DNA from: Paraburkholderia monticola
GTDB taxonomy: Bacteria > Pseudomonadota > Gammaproteobacteria > Burkholderiales > Burkholderiaceae
NCBI RefSeq assembly: GCF_001580545.1
Contig: NZ_LRBG01000001.1
Location: 124,001 to 188,000, forward strand
DNA: 64,000 nucleotides
Direction: 5' to 3'
The position numbers and the translations under genes are program-made. Below, in pieces: positions 53,798-63,376 of this stretch (position 1 is the first letter of the stretch; every line of letters starts with the position of its first letter). A model generated the notes under the pieces. That model ran no database searches, was not told the DNA's origin, and worked only from the letters and a program-made list of their open reading frames with translations.

Positions 53798-53811
53798 GTA
53801 CGCTGTCGTAC
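53798..53811. promoter_or_regulatory. GTACG-N4-CGTAC inverted repeat upstream of SYLF copy 2
   Basis: GTACG, CTGT, CGTAC, in the context GTCTGTACGCTGTCGTACCG, 60 bases before ATG 53871. It differs at one position from the site in front of SYLF copy 1. Confidence 0.55.
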
Positions 53812-53870
53812 CGCATCTGCTTTCGCTAAGGCGTAGGATCAGAGTCACCATCGAAAATCAGGAGAACATC

Positions 53871-54458
53871 ATGCTCAGGCGAACCTTCATATGGACTACG
53901 CCGGGGTCGATCCTGGCTCTGGGCCTCGCGGTCTCTGGTTGCACGACAACCAACTCGACCGACGCCCGCGGTCAGCAGATGGACAAGCGCCACACGATCG
54001 ATGCAGGCGTCGACTCGACCCTGGCCCGGCTTTATGTCTCGGCAAATGGCTCGCGTGAACTGGTCGGCAAGGCTCGCGGCGTGCTGATATTTCCGTCGGT
54101 CATGGATGCGGGCTTCGTGGTCGGTGGCCAGTATGGGGAAGGCTCGTTGCGCGTTGGCGGAAATACCGTCGGGTACTACAGCACGGCAACGGGTTCTGTC
54201 GGATGGCAGATCGGCGCGCAATCCCGCGCGATCGTGTTCCTCTTCATGACCGAGCAGTCGCTCAACCGGTTCCGTAGCGCCGACGGCTGGTCGGCTGGCG
54301 CAGACGCGTCGGTGGCCGTACTGAAACTCGGGGCGAACGGCGCAGTCGATACGAGCACGGCTACAGGCCAGGTGGATGCCTTTGTTCTGGCAAACGGCGG
54401 GTTGATGGCGGGCGCATCGCTTCAAGGCACGAAAGTCACCCGGCTCACATCTTACTAG
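53871..54458 (+). CDS. SYLF/YSC84-domain lipoprotein (copy 2)
   Basis: A 195-residue protein from ATG 53871 with AGGAG upstream; longer in-frame starts run through noncoding sequence. The lipoprotein signal ends in GLAVSGC. The SYLF domain follows: SRELVGKARGVLIFPSVMDA, GGQYGEGSLRVGG, YYSTATGSVGWQIGAQSRAI, QSLNRFRSADGWSAGADASV. It is clearly homologous to copy 1 along the whole length. It precedes the double PRC-barrel gene by 60 bases on the same strand, so the two are likely one operon. Confidence 0.92.
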   Translation: MLRRTFIWTTPGSILALGLAVSGCTTTNSTDARGQQMDKRHTIDAGVDSTLARLYVSANGSRELVGKARGVLIFPSVMDAGFVVGGQYGEGSLRVGGNTVGYYSTATGSVGWQIGAQSRAIVFLFMTEQSLNRFRSADGWSAGADASVAVLKLGANGAVDTSTATGQVDAFVLANGGLMAGASLQGTKVTRLTSY

Positions 54459-54518
54459 AGAGCCGCACTAAGGACCTCCCATGTGACGAGTTCCTGATTT
54501 TCAGGTTGCGGAGAAATC

Positions 54519-55340
54519 ATGTTGCGAAGCATAAGAAGCCTGCACGGATGCGTCGTTCGCGCATTTGACGGCGACATAGGCTCTGTCAACCAGGTCTACT
54601 TCGACGACGAGTCGTGGGGTGTCCGTTATCTGGTGGTCGAGACGGGTAACTGGCTTAGCGACCGGCAGGTACTGATTTCTCCGTACTCGGTCGAGCACGC
54701 GGGCGCGGTGTCAAATCCGGTCCAGGCAGTCCACGCGGTCCATGTGAGCCTGACCCGACAACAGGTGAAAGACAGTCCGAATATCGACGCGCACAAGCCG
54801 GTGTCGCGACAGAATGAAATCGAGTACCTGCGCTACTACAGCTATCCGACGTATTGGGGTGGGCCCAACCTTTGGGGAATGGGCGCCTACCCCGCGTTCG
54901 ATCCGACAGGGCCGACGTCAGATGAAGAATCGGAGTTGCCGGCGCCGCCCATACTGCACGTGAGCCGCTCACGTACCGACGTTCATCTGCGCAGTACGGA
55001 AGCGATCAAAGGCTACCACCTGCAAACGGCCGACGGCAGTCTTGGCCATGTGTCGGATTTCATTTACGACGACGAAGCCTGGGTCATTCGTTATCTGGTT
55101 GTCGATACGCGTAACTGGTGGCCCGGCGGCAAGGAAATACTGATCGCAACTTACTGGCTGGACGAGGTGGACTGGTTCGCCTCGACTGTTTCAACCTCGC
55201 TGACTCGCGAGATCATCCGGCAGAGTCCGGCCTATGACGACTCGGTTCCACTCCATCGAAGTTACGAAGTCGCGCTCCATCAGTTTTATGGAAAACACGG
55301 ATACTGGTCGAAGGCAGACCTTTACGGCCAGGCGCCCTGA
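54519..55340 (+). CDS. Double PRC-barrel domain protein (copy 2)
   Basis: A 273-residue protein with two PRC-barrel repeats (VRAFDGDIGSVNQVYFDDES with VRYLVVETGNWL, and LQTADGSLGHVSDFIYDDEA with VIRYLVVDTRNWW). The linker contains EYLRYYSYPTYWGG. It is collinear with copy 1 at 24,042-24,836 throughout, including the start MLRSI-(E/R)-SL-(K/H)-GC. Both copies end in a FYGK-x-GYWS motif. It follows SYLF copy 2 on the same strand. Role unknown; probably a stress-responsive cytoplasmic protein. Confidence 0.92.
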   Translation: MLRSIRSLHGCVVRAFDGDIGSVNQVYFDDESWGVRYLVVETGNWLSDRQVLISPYSVEHAGAVSNPVQAVHAVHVSLTRQQVKDSPNIDAHKPVSRQNEIEYLRYYSYPTYWGGPNLWGMGAYPAFDPTGPTSDEESELPAPPILHVSRSRTDVHLRSTEAIKGYHLQTADGSLGHVSDFIYDDEAWVIRYLVVDTRNWWPGGKEILIATYWLDEVDWFASTVSTSLTREIIRQSPAYDDSVPLHRSYEVALHQFYGKHGYWSKADLYGQAP

Positions 55341-55533
55341 TCCCCATCGGCCTGCAACGCACGCGCGCCGTCAACCATTGCCTGAGCCACGTTGACGATA
55401 TGCGTCAGAGCATGTCGTCATGGAAGCGCTTCGTGAAGATCCGGTCGTTATCTTCGACTCGTGACGGGCGTGTGGGGGTCGACCGCACTTCGAAATCAAA
55501 AGTCTGAACGACGGCAACGCATCGATTTTCGCA

Positions 55534-55863
55534 TCACGTCATTCTCTTTTCCGCACCGTCTGACACATCATCCGCTCGAAGTGCCGCGTTGGCCGCCACC
55601 AGCATCGCCGCGCCCTGCTCAAACAGCGCTGTATCGAGTGCGTCAAACGTCTTCAGTAGCATCTTTCGCTCCGCCCTCGTCCCACTGCTGCTGTCCTCCA
55701 CGGCGACCGCTTCCTTCCTCAGGCATTTAACGAGCTTCGCTGCACATCGACCGTCCAGCGACCCATCAGCAACCAGGGTCTGGATGTGACTGGCCAATGC
55801 GACGAGCGCGACCTGAGTGGAGCGAGTCTTGTCGGGTTCCGCGGCGGCGTGCTTTTTGCTCAT
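55534..55863 (-). CDS. Hypothetical 109-residue helical protein
   Basis: ATG 55863 begins MSKKHAAAEPDKTRSTQVAL and the rest is helical (ALASHIQTLVADGSLDGRCA, KMLLKTFDALDTALFEQGAA). The composition is typical of a real gene. The family is not recognised. It stands alone between the PRC-barrel gene and the small acidic-motif gene. Confidence 0.6.
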   Translation of the reverse strand: MSKKHAAAEPDKTRSTQVALVALASHIQTLVADGSLDGRCAAKLVKCLRKEAVAVEDSSSGTRAERKMLLKTFDALDTALFEQGAAMLVAANAALRADDVSDGAEKRMT

Positions 55864-56095
55864 GATGATTCTCCGATGTCAATCCATGACGTCCGTTCTG
55901 GGCGCCGGCCATGTCACATTCGTAAATTCGCAAACTGCCCGGAGTCGGCCAGTACGATTACCCACAAAGAAGCCGTGAATCGAGATGCAGTTGGCCACCC
56001 ACGTCGAACAGCAGCCATCGGATCATGGCTGGCTCTTCAGTTGAATTCGGTTCGCTCAACCGAGGCGGCCACTTGATATCAAATGGGCAAATCTG

Positions 56096-56278
56096 CTACC
56101 TGTGTTTCGTCTGCAATGTCTTCCTGTGCGATTTCCGGTGATCGGGTGCGGAGAAAATTTTCGTCGCGCCACCGATCGAGGGGAGATCACTAACGGGAAA
56201 TGTTCCCTCGACGGCTTCGTCGATATTGTGTTCACTGTTTTCACTATTCGGACGTTTCTCGGGACGATGGGCGCGCAT
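56096..56278 (-). CDS. Small protein with a TFPVSD motif
   Basis: A 60-residue protein from ATG 56278, set by GGAGGT. It carries NIDEAVEGTFPVSDLPSIGG, the same motif as the 83-residue acidic protein at 21,760-22,011, but with a basic C-terminal tail (HRKSHRKTLQTKHR). No known function. Confidence 0.65.
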   Translation of the reverse strand: MRAHRPEKRPNSENSEHNIDEAVEGTFPVSDLPSIGGATKIFSAPDHRKSHRKTLQTKHR

Positions 56279-56397
56279 GATGACCTCCGGTGACGGGTAT
56301 GCGGGTCGATATGTTCGGGACATAAGAGGCAAAGCGTGGCGTTACGGCAAAAACACGCTCTGCGGCTGGAAGATGCGGCGCGATTCCCCTCGCACGT

Positions 56398-56472
56398 CTA
56401 TCTCAATCCGAAATAGCCCAGCACAAACAGAACGATGGCTACGGCTCCCACGAGCCAGACGATGTTGTACAT
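56398..56472 (-). CDS. 24-residue single-TM protein (lmo0937-like)
   Basis: ATG 56472 has an AAGGAG site at ideal spacing. The product (MYNIVWLVGAVAIVLFVLGY, then FGLR) is essentially one membrane span with a short tail, as in the tiny lmo0937/DUF5670-type membrane proteins. It is too short for most gene finders. Confidence 0.6.
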   Translation of the reverse strand: MYNIVWLVGAVAIVLFVLGYFGLR

Positions 56473-56821
56473 GACGCGCTCCTTACGTTCCCCCCACTTA
56501 AGCGGTTAGTCGCGCATGGCTCGAGACTACCCCGGCCGCGTGCAACTTCACCGCCAGAATTTTCCTGGAACGAAGAAATCAGCGCCCGGTTGTACGCGAA
56601 TGCGAGCCTTTCCATTGCGATCGGGGAATGGCCCGTGCCTCAGGGTGTACCGTCACATTCTCACGTGCGACTGAACAGGTCTGTACGGTAGCGGTCAAGG
56701 CCCCTCACCCACTGCATCAATCGGTGTTCACGCGCCGCTGACCGAGCGAGCCGGTCAAGTGGCGCGGACAAGTGGATACGGGAGCGTACCGTCTGCACTT
56801 CAAGTTGCGAGCAACGTATCC
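56473..56821. other. Noncoding region with degenerate GTACG half-sites
   Basis: About 350 bases without a gene. Half-sites of the recurrent dyad occur at about 56,682 (CTGTACGGTAGCGG) and 56,783 (GAGCGTACCGTC), but no perfect dyad. Confidence 0.4.
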
Positions 56822-58489
56822 CTACGTGCCATCATCCGTGGCCGCTTGTGCCTCTAGCGCGCTGCCGACCAACGCCTCAGCCTCCTCGACGATACGCATC
56901 AGGTGGTCCTCGCCGCGGAAGCTTTCCGCATAAATCTTGTAGATATCTTCGGTGCCTGACGGCCGAGCGGCAAACCATCCGCTCTTCGTCACCACCTTGA
57001 TGCCGCCAATGGCCGCACCGTTGCCAGGCGCCCGGTCAAGCACCTGCTCGATTTTTTCGCCGGCAAGTTCAGTGTGGGGAAACTGCACGGGCGACAACCG
57101 CGCAAGCAGCGTGCGTTGCGACGCCGTCGCGGCCGCCTGCACGCGCCGCTCAACCGGCTCGCCGAGCCGCTGGGTCAGATCCCGGTATATTTCAGCGGGA
57201 TCCCGGCCCGTGCGGATCGTGATTTCGGCAGCAAGCAAAGCGGGAACGATACCGTCCTTGTCGGTACTCCACGCCGTACCGTCGAGCCCCAGACAACTAG
57301 CGCCCGCGCTCTCTTCACCGGCGAAACCCAGCGAACCGTCGAGCAGGCCATCGACAAACCATTTGAAGCCGACCGGCACTTCGTAAAGCGGACGGCCGAG
57401 ATTTTCCGTCACCCGATCGATCAACTGACTGCTGACGACGGTCTTGCCCACTGCCGCCTGAGCGCGCCATAGCGGGCGATGTGCGTACAGATAGTGAATG
57501 AGGACCGCCAGATAATGATTCGGTGGCAGCAGTCCCTCTTGCCGGGTGACGATACCGTGGCGATCGTGATCGGTGTCGCACGCAAAGGCCACGTCAAAGC
57601 GATCTTTCTGATCGATCAGCGTCTGCATCGCATACGGCGACGATGGATCCATGCGAATCTGTCCATCCCAATCGACGCTCATGAAGCGGAAGGTTGGATC
57701 GACCTCGTCGTTGACCACGGTGAGATTCAGGTTGTAACGCTCGGCAATCGGCCCCCAGTAGTGCACACCCGCACCACCAAGCGGATCGACGCCGAGACGG
57801 ATCGGCGCACCGCGCACCACATCCATATCGATGACGTTGACGAGATCTCCGACGTAGGCGTTGAGGAAGTCATGCCGATGCGTCGTCGTGGCGCGCAGCG
57901 CCTTCGGCAAACACACGCGCAGCACACCATCGAGCCTGCTTTCGAGCAGACCGTTCGCCGCTCTTTCGATCCAGCCGGTTACCGTCTCGTCGGCCGGGCC
58001 GCCGTTCGGCGGGTTGTATTTGAAACCACCGCTTTCCGGCGGATTGTGCGACGGCGTCATAACGATGCCGTCTGCAAGACCCGCCGTCCGGCCGTGATTG
58101 TAAGCAAGAATGGCATGCGACACCGCCGGCGTGGGCGTGTATTCGCCGTTTTGCGCGATCATGACGTCGACCCCGTTGGCGGCCAGCACCTCGAGCGTGC
58201 TCGCGTAAGCGGGTTCAGACAGTGCGTGCGTGTCGATGCCGATAAAGAGCGGACCGTTGATACCCTGCTGCTTCCGGTAGTGGCAGATGGCCTGCGTAAT
58301 GGCGAGCACATGCCACTCATTGAAGCTGCGCACAAACGCCGAGCCGCGATGGCCGGATGTGCCGAACGCGACCCGTTGGCCCGGGATCGCAGGGTCCGGC
58401 TTTTCGGTGTAGTACGCCGTGACAAGCCGTGGGACGTTGACCAGCATCGCATGGGGCGCCGACTTACCGGCGAGAGGACTAAGGTTCAT
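56822..58489 (-). CDS. pgm: Phosphoglucomutase (alpha-D-glucose-1,6-bisphosphate dependent)
   Basis: A 555-residue protein from ATG 58489 with GGAG upstream; an in-frame ATG twelve bases further up is less well placed. It has the N-terminal [11 protein letters not shown] substrate motif, the phosphoserine loop [20 protein letters not shown], the metal-binding loop [14 protein letters not shown], the sugar-recognition segment [14 protein letters not shown], and the phosphate-binding C-terminal motif [16 protein letters not shown]. It interconverts glucose-1-phosphate and glucose-6-phosphate for glycogen, trehalose and exopolysaccharide synthesis. Length fits the bacterial pgm family. No sugar-polymer genes are adjacent; a GTACG-type dyad lies about 180 bases upstream. 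Confidence 0.95.
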   Translation of the reverse strand: MNLSPLAGKSAPHAMLVNVPRLVTAYYTEKPDPAIPGQRVAFGTSGHRGSAFVRSFNEWHVLAITQAICHYRKQQGINGPLFIGIDTHALSEPAYASTLEVLAANGVDVMIAQNGEYTPTPAVSHAILAYNHGRTAGLADGIVMTPSHNPPESGGFKYNPPNGGPADETVTGWIERAANGLLESRLDGVLRVCLPKALRATTTHRHDFLNAYVGDLVNVIDMDVVRGAPIRLGVDPLGGAGVHYWGPIAERYNLNLTVVNDEVDPTFRFMSVDWDGQIRMDPSSPYAMQTLIDQKDRFDVAFACDTDHDRHGIVTRQEGLLPPNHYLAVLIHYLYAHRPLWRAQAAVGKTVVSSQLIDRVTENLGRPLYEVPVGFKWFVDGLLDGSLGFAGEESAGASCLGLDGTAWSTDKDGIVPALLAAEITIRTGRDPAEIYRDLTQRLGEPVERRVQAAATASQRTLLARLSPVQFPHTELAGEKIEQVLDRAPGNGAAIGGIKVVTKSGWFAARPSGTEDIYKIYAESFRGEDHLMRIVEEAEALVGSALEAQAATDDGT

Positions 58490-59016
58490 CGCGGTCTCCA
58501 TGGGTAATCGCATCGATGGCCTCGCGATAATCCGTGATGGCGAGCGCCGCCTTTTTCGCATCCTCCACATGCCAGAAGATAATCGCCCGGCCGCGTCGAA
58601 CGTGCCTTGAAACTGAAGACACATAGCATCAGCGATACCTTGCACATCATTGAGATCGGTGTCGGTACGGTGCCGTACCGCGCTACGGCTGACGGCATCG
58701 ACTTCAGGTCGACCTGGCCGAGCGCAGATGAGGGGGGTGCCGTCAACGGGAGGACCTACAGAGTGAATATGGCGAGGATGTCACCCGCAGAAGCTGCCCA
58801 GGAAGCCGGATGCTGACGCAGAAGCGACCAACTTCAGATACGCAGCGGGCAACCGTTCGCACGCGTCAAACCTGCACGCCACCGTACAGACTTACCTCAT
58901 CGTCCATGGGATCGTGCTATTCCAACCTGCCCGTAGCAGTGATCTTCGCATCACGCTCGCGTAGCAGGCATTAGCGAATCGCCTGGTATTGGTACATCGC
59001 GCCCGAAAGGCGTGAT
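58490..59016. other. Divergent intergenic region between pgm and a histidine kinase
   Basis: About 525 bases, with no convincing gene. It holds a perfect GTACG-N4-CGTAC dyad (58,665) and a half-site at about 58,883 (CCGTACAGACTT). Confidence 0.5.
58665..58678. promoter_or_regulatory. GTACG-N4-CGTAC inverted repeat upstream of pgm
   Basis: GTACG, GTGC, CGTAC inside GGTACGGTGCCGTACC, eight-base arms with a perfect dyad (GGTACGGT/GCCGTACC apart from the centre). Confidence 0.5.
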
Positions 59017-59895
59017 ATGGGGATCAACATGTTAGTACGTTCAACGTCTTTCCGACGCTCGGATGCCACGCGTGACGCGCGCCACGCAGACTTGATAGAC
59101 GAAATCATCGAACGCCGTCCGCGGCAGTCTACAGTCGTCCTCCTGAATTCGTCCCGTCCAGCTCGCGACCATGTCGGCACGCAGAAATTGAAGAGCCAGG
59201 TTCTGGCCGTGGTGGCGCACGAGCTTCGTGGACCGCTCACGCCGCTGCAACTCGCCACGCAGCTGATCCGCCGGGCGTCAGTGGATCGACCAGAAGTGCT
59301 CCGGTCGCTCGACATGATCGACCGGCAGATCGCACAGTTATCGCGGCTCGCCGAGGATTTAATGGACGCTACACGGATCGACGGCGACGTCCTTCGCCTG
59401 CGCCGGGACCGCGTCGACGTGGTCGCGTTTCTGGCCGCCCCGTTCGCCGCGGCGGCAATGGCGACGGCCAAACGTGGCCAGACGTTCACGGTGCAGCTTG
59501 CCGACAGGACGCTACGTGTTATGGGTGACCCGGTTCGTCTTGCACAGGCCGTCAACAACCTCCTGCAGAACGCGGTGAAATACACACTCGAGAACGGTTG
59601 CATCACCGTGAGTGTACTTTCTGAAGGAAAGGACCTCGTCGTATTGGTCAAGGACAATGGGCTGGGCATATCGGGAGCGCTTCTGCCACATATATTTGAC
59701 CTCTTCGCCCAATCCAGCAGAACGATTGGGGCGAGTGCAGGCGGTTTGGGAGTCGGTCTTGCCGTCGTGAAAGCCGTCGCCGAGTCGCATGGCGGGACCG
59801 TATCGGCTAGCAGCGCAGGGCCCGGTGCCGGTAGCGAATTCACACTGCGACTGCCCATCGTGATCGAACGACCCGTGCCGGGTGAGCAGGCATGA
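59017..59895 (+). CDS. Soluble sensor histidine kinase
   Basis: A 292-residue protein: short N-terminal region (1-60), HisKA dimerisation domain with H-box VVAHELRGPLTPLQLATQLI, then HATPase with N-box QAVNNLLQNAVKYTLENG, G1 VKDNGLGISGALLPHIFDLF and G2 GGLGVGLAVVKAVAESHGG. There are no membrane spans and no PAS or GAF domain, so the sensory input is minimal or supplied by a partner. No response regulator is adjacent. Start at ATG 59017 (or ATG 59029); the ribosome site is weak. Confidence 0.9.
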   Translation: MGINMLVRSTSFRRSDATRDARHADLIDEIIERRPRQSTVVLLNSSRPARDHVGTQKLKSQVLAVVAHELRGPLTPLQLATQLIRRASVDRPEVLRSLDMIDRQIAQLSRLAEDLMDATRIDGDVLRLRRDRVDVVAFLAAPFAAAAMATAKRGQTFTVQLADRTLRVMGDPVRLAQAVNNLLQNAVKYTLENGCITVSVLSEGKDLVVLVKDNGLGISGALLPHIFDLFAQSSRTIGASAGGLGVGLAVVKAVAESHGGTVSASSAGPGAGSEFTLRLPIVIERPVPGEQA

Positions 59896-60132
59896 TGACG
59901 GCACTCCCGCGGTCGGCCTCACTGTCTGCGGGTTGCCCATTCTGCTGAAAAAACTCGTTCAACCTCGACAATCACGTGCCTCACGAGCAACGGGTCGGAG
60001 CGCAGACTATGCGAGGAGTTACATCGTCTTATTTGGGAGTATCCCGGCAAATCGCACTCATATGGCGCTGTCGTCCGGAAACAGGTGATCGGAACGGGGG
60101 AATTGCAACGTGACGACGCGAAACCGACAAAG

Positions 60133-60405
60133 TTACGTTGCCGCCCCATCAAGTTCGGGATCGCTGTTGCAACCGTCGATGAATCGCCGCGCCTGCCGCT
60201 CTGCATACGCGAACGCGGCCTCAGCCGAGAGGAAGTTAAGGTGCTCCGGCAAGCTTGCAATGGCCGATGCGGGCGGAGCAGCGGGAAGGATCAACCAGGA
60301 GACGGCGTACCGAAGCTGCTGGCCGTCAAGCGACGGAGATTTTGTCTGGGTGACCCGGACATCGATGGTGTATCCGCGATATGGCACGCAGCTTTGGTTT
60401 TGCAT
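60133..60405 (-). CDS. Small YRG-type protein (copy B)
   Basis: A 90-residue protein with N-terminal VPYRGYTIDVRVTQTKSPSL, a central strand AVSWLILPA, and a C-terminal helix SAEAAFAYAERQARRFIDGC. It has the same plan as the small genes at 28,260 and 63,649, with low but recognisable similarity at both ends. Function unknown. Confidence 0.65.
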   Translation of the reverse strand: MQNQSCVPYRGYTIDVRVTQTKSPSLDGQQLRYAVSWLILPAAPPASAIASLPEHLNFLSAEAAFAYAERQARRFIDGCNSDPELDGAAT

Positions 60406-61122
60406 GGTAGGCCCTGGTCAGTACGCCGGCTTTGCGCGAGAACTATCCAAAGCGCATATCATGTGCCTGCTACCTAGACAGTCACGATGAGGGCAAAATG
60501 AAATTGCGGCAGGCACGAGATCGACCCATACGCGGCGAAGCGGCTGCGCAACCCGACGCCGCGAGTGGGCACCATTCACACCCTCCACTGCTCAACGGGC
60601 GAACTTTGCCGTCGCACTCGCCACTGCGCTTTCATCAAGTGGTCGACAAATCCCGCCGCATTCGCGTACTGCCCGGTCCGCTTAAGTTCGATGATGCGAC
60701 AAAGTGGCAGGTCATCGGACATGTCCATCGAACCCTGCGCTTGCCAAGCGCCAAATCGCGTCGCAATTCGAGTTCGACTTATGGTCACTCGCAACGACGA
60801 CATCGATCACGACTCTGCCCCCTCGAAACTGACATGAATTGTGCGCTTGGCACTCCAGCCTGTGCCGCCATCCGTATCTGAGACGCGTAGCCGGGCTCGT
60901 TTCCGAAGTGCGAATCCGTTCGGGACGCATTGATGATCGTCACGCTGGCGAAGACCGTTGAACTGAACGCCCTAGCGGGTCGCCATAACTGGTCGGGCAC
61001 TGATCTGTTCGGCGCACTGCGCGATAAGTCGCTGACATGCCCGATTTTTACGTATACGGGTGCGTATATACCATTTGGAATAGTATATTTTAGTCTTTAT
61101 ATTCATGCACTTACGATCAATA

Positions 61123-61144
61123 TTCGAGTCCTCTCCTGGCACCA
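61123..61144 (+). other. tRNA 3'-end-like fragment (possible integration scar)
   Basis: TTCGAGTC, as in a T-loop, followed 10 bases later by GGCACCA, as in an acceptor end with CCA, and then 34 bases to an intrinsic terminator. The 5' part of a tRNA (D-arm, anticodon arm) is not found upstream and the T-stem does not pair well. Possible leftover of a tRNA 3' end carried by an integrating element; weak evidence. Confidence 0.3.
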
Positions 61145-61178
61145 CAAGTTGTTCCGGCATAAGCCGAAGTAGTTCGAG

Positions 61179-61213
61179 AAACCCCGTAAGATCAAAGTCT
61201 TACGGGGTTTTTT
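61179..61213 (+). terminator. Strong intrinsic terminator with no upstream gene
   Basis: AAACCCCGTAAGA, loop TCAAAG, TCTTACGGGGTTT: a perfect 13-base stem with a run of six T. There is no coding gene within 750 bases upstream on the plus strand, so it may end a small RNA or a lost tRNA gene. Confidence 0.8.
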
Positions 61214-61759
61214 GTTGCTTAGAGCGTTCCTCATCCTCGGTCCCTACCCTGAGGTCACGCTTACGGATGCGCGCCGGGCGGCCGCTAGAGCACGCAGTCT
61301 TCAGCTCTTGCCGGATTGCATCGAAGCATCAAAGCGCGCTCCCGTATTCGACAGCAACCAACGCCCTTCCGCCGCCGTCGGCAGTACCCGTGCACAGGCG
61401 GCCTTCGGTTACAATGCGCTGCCTCCTCCTCTTCGCACGACGCCGACAAATCGCGCGTTGGTTCACCGCGAATCATCCTTTGACTGATCGCCCAGTAAGG
61501 CCGGCGATAGTAGCGCCCGTTGGACTGCACGTCCCGAATTCCGTCGGATCGGGATGGCGGGCTGTCGTGTCTGACCGAATCCCCTCGCGTACCTGACTCA
61601 TCGCCCGGACAGGGTGATATTCACGACTTCCAGAACGCGGGAGCCGCCCACCAAACCCCGTGCATCCGACTATCACGCGCGTGCACAGATCGACGCTCCC
61701 GGCTTCTTTCTCAGCGGACATCGCACAGCGATGTCCCATCGCTTCATCAGGACCCTTGA

Positions 61760-62026
61760 ATGGCAAAAGAAGAACTGCTGGAACTTGACGGTATCGTCGA
61801 CGAAGTGCTGCCGGACAGTCGCTACCGCGTCACGCTCGACAATGGCGTGGTGGTGGGCGCCTATGCGTCCGGCCGTTTGCGCAAGAATCACATTCGCATC
61901 CTGGCGGGCGATCGGGTCACGCTGGAACTCTCGGTGTATGACCTGACGAAGGGAAGAATCAATTTTCGCCACAAGGACGAGCGCAGCGGCGCCCCCACGC
62001 AAAGAGCGGCATTTCGCCGTCGTTGA
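61760..62026 (+). CDS. infA: Translation initiation factor IF-1 (accessory copy)
   Basis: An 88-residue S1-fold protein: [20 protein letters not shown], then [40 protein letters not shown] and [13 protein letters not shown]. It matches IF-1 along its length, with a C-terminal Arg-rich tail of about 15 residues beyond the usual 72. IF-1 binds the ribosomal A site with IF-2 and IF-3. Burkholderiaceae commonly carry a second infA away from the ribosomal-protein operon; this copy lies alone among stress genes. Confidence 0.93.
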   Translation: MAKEELLELDGIVDEVLPDSRYRVTLDNGVVVGAYASGRLRKNHIRILAGDRVTLELSVYDLTKGRINFRHKDERSGAPTQRAAFRRR

Positions 62027-62478
62027 CGAGGTAGTCCGCGAATATCGACTGCAGCCTCACCTATGTCATGGCGCTGCACGGATGCCCGTACTCGACTCGC
62101 CTTACCCGGCTCGCGTCCGAGGCCGGATTCAGAAAAACTTTCGCTGTACAAGTCTCGCAATGGGCGTAGCATGAAATCAATGATTGACCCACGCCCGTTC
62201 CCGGCGCCTCCCCGGCAGCCTTTTCCAACGGAATCGGGCCGCTCGCTTTCATCGCAGGCCGAACAACGTGGCCTATCGTGTGGAGACTGAATCCGGTCGT
62301 TCACACGCCTTCTTCGTTCCACCGCGTAGTGACGCGGCCGCAAAAGGTTTCTCGTGACAACGGGTTTCCGTCTTTACCGTGGGCTGGAAATCTATTCATG
62401 GGTCTATCCGCATTGCCAGGCCGGAACCCATCGGCGCCCGCCCGCGGCAGGACATGCAGGCAACATTGGGGATTCGAT

Positions 62479-62718
62479 ATGAGCAGAACTGATCTGTTGA
62501 TGTGGATTCAACGCGACGGTTCCAGCATTGTTGGCCGGTTTCTGCCGTTGGGGGCACGTGCCGAGTTGGATGGCGTCATCCGCGATGGCCGTCACGAGGT
62601 CGATTCGGATGCCTATCTGATGTTCGTGTCAATTCGCGCACTGCTACGCAAGGGCGGCATGGCGAGCTGTGATTCGGACCGTGAGGCCGGCCAGATCATG
62701 GCACTTCTGAACGCGTAA
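62479..62718 (+). CDS. Hypothetical 79-residue protein
   Basis: ATG 62479 follows GGGG. The product reads MSRTDLLMWIQRDGSSIVGR, then FLPLGARAELDGVIRDGRHE, SDAYLMFVSIRALLRKGGMA and a final helix. A compact alpha/beta composition and good codon use suggest a real gene. The family is not recognised. Confidence 0.55.
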   Translation: MSRTDLLMWIQRDGSSIVGRFLPLGARAELDGVIRDGRHEVDSDAYLMFVSIRALLRKGGMASCDSDREAGQIMALLNA

Positions 62719-62785
62719 TTCGGCCCTCCCCCACCAGGCGCCCCGAAACGATCATGGCCGCGCGACAACCAGGCAAGGAAAGAGA

Positions 62786-63001
62786 ATGCGCTTCAATTCG
62801 ACACGATTCATCATCGACCCGACGCCACGCAGAGCCGACGGCGAGTACATGGCTCATGCCCGCATCAGCACCAGTCGTGCGGACGGCAGCGCCTACGACG
62901 TTCGCCTAAGCGGTGATCTTGCGGGCTTCGACGTACGCGACGATGCCATTGCCTATGCAAAGAACTGGGCGCAGGAGTGGCTGGACGCACACTTCGGCTA
63001 A
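62786..63001 (+). CDS. Hypothetical 71-residue protein
   Basis: ATG 62786 follows AAGGAAAGAG. The product reads MRFNSTRFIIDPTPRRADGE, then YMAHARISTSRADGSAYDVR, and ends in an amphipathic helix (AIAYAKNWAQEWLDAHFG). The plan (strands, then one helix ending near an acidic W) resembles that of the YRG-type small proteins of this window, but without the YRG motif. Confidence 0.65.
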   Translation: MRFNSTRFIIDPTPRRADGEYMAHARISTSRADGSAYDVRLSGDLAGFDVRDDAIAYAKNWAQEWLDAHFG

Positions 63002-63376
63002 AGGGTCACACGCATTCGAACGCGATGGGCGTGGTCGGTCGCTCGTACGCCGCGGCCCGGTCAACCGATTTCACGGTACCAGACGTAACAGCACGAATTG
63101 CGCGGATTTTGCCTGACATTGAGCGAGAAATATCGTTACGTAGCGGAGTATCACGCGTATAGTGGCCGCTCGCAGAGCGGCTGTGCCTGACCTTCTTCAA
63201 TTTGGAATTCGAACTATATCCAATGCGATCGAAGGTCATCGCACGCGCCACCGGAGCAAGGATCGCTGTCCCTGCCCCCTTCATCAGACATCACTCATCG
63301 ACGACGGTTTACAGCAGCGAACACCGTCGCGAACGTCCAAACGATTCACGACGCAAACTCACCACCAGGAGAAAAT

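Larger units (their letters stand above)
60406..61759. other. Long noncoding region with a strong terminator and tRNA-like 3' end
   Basis: About 1.35 kb without a supported gene. It contains an AT-rich patch (61,045-61,110), a tRNA-3'-end-like segment (61,123-61,144) and a perfect-stem terminator (61,179-61,213), listed separately. The short frames present have no motifs. Confidence 0.5.

Noticed and set aside
60930..61172. 80-residue plus-strand frame just before the orphan terminator
   Set aside because: Weak start, composition follows the AT-rich patch, no motif; more likely chance.
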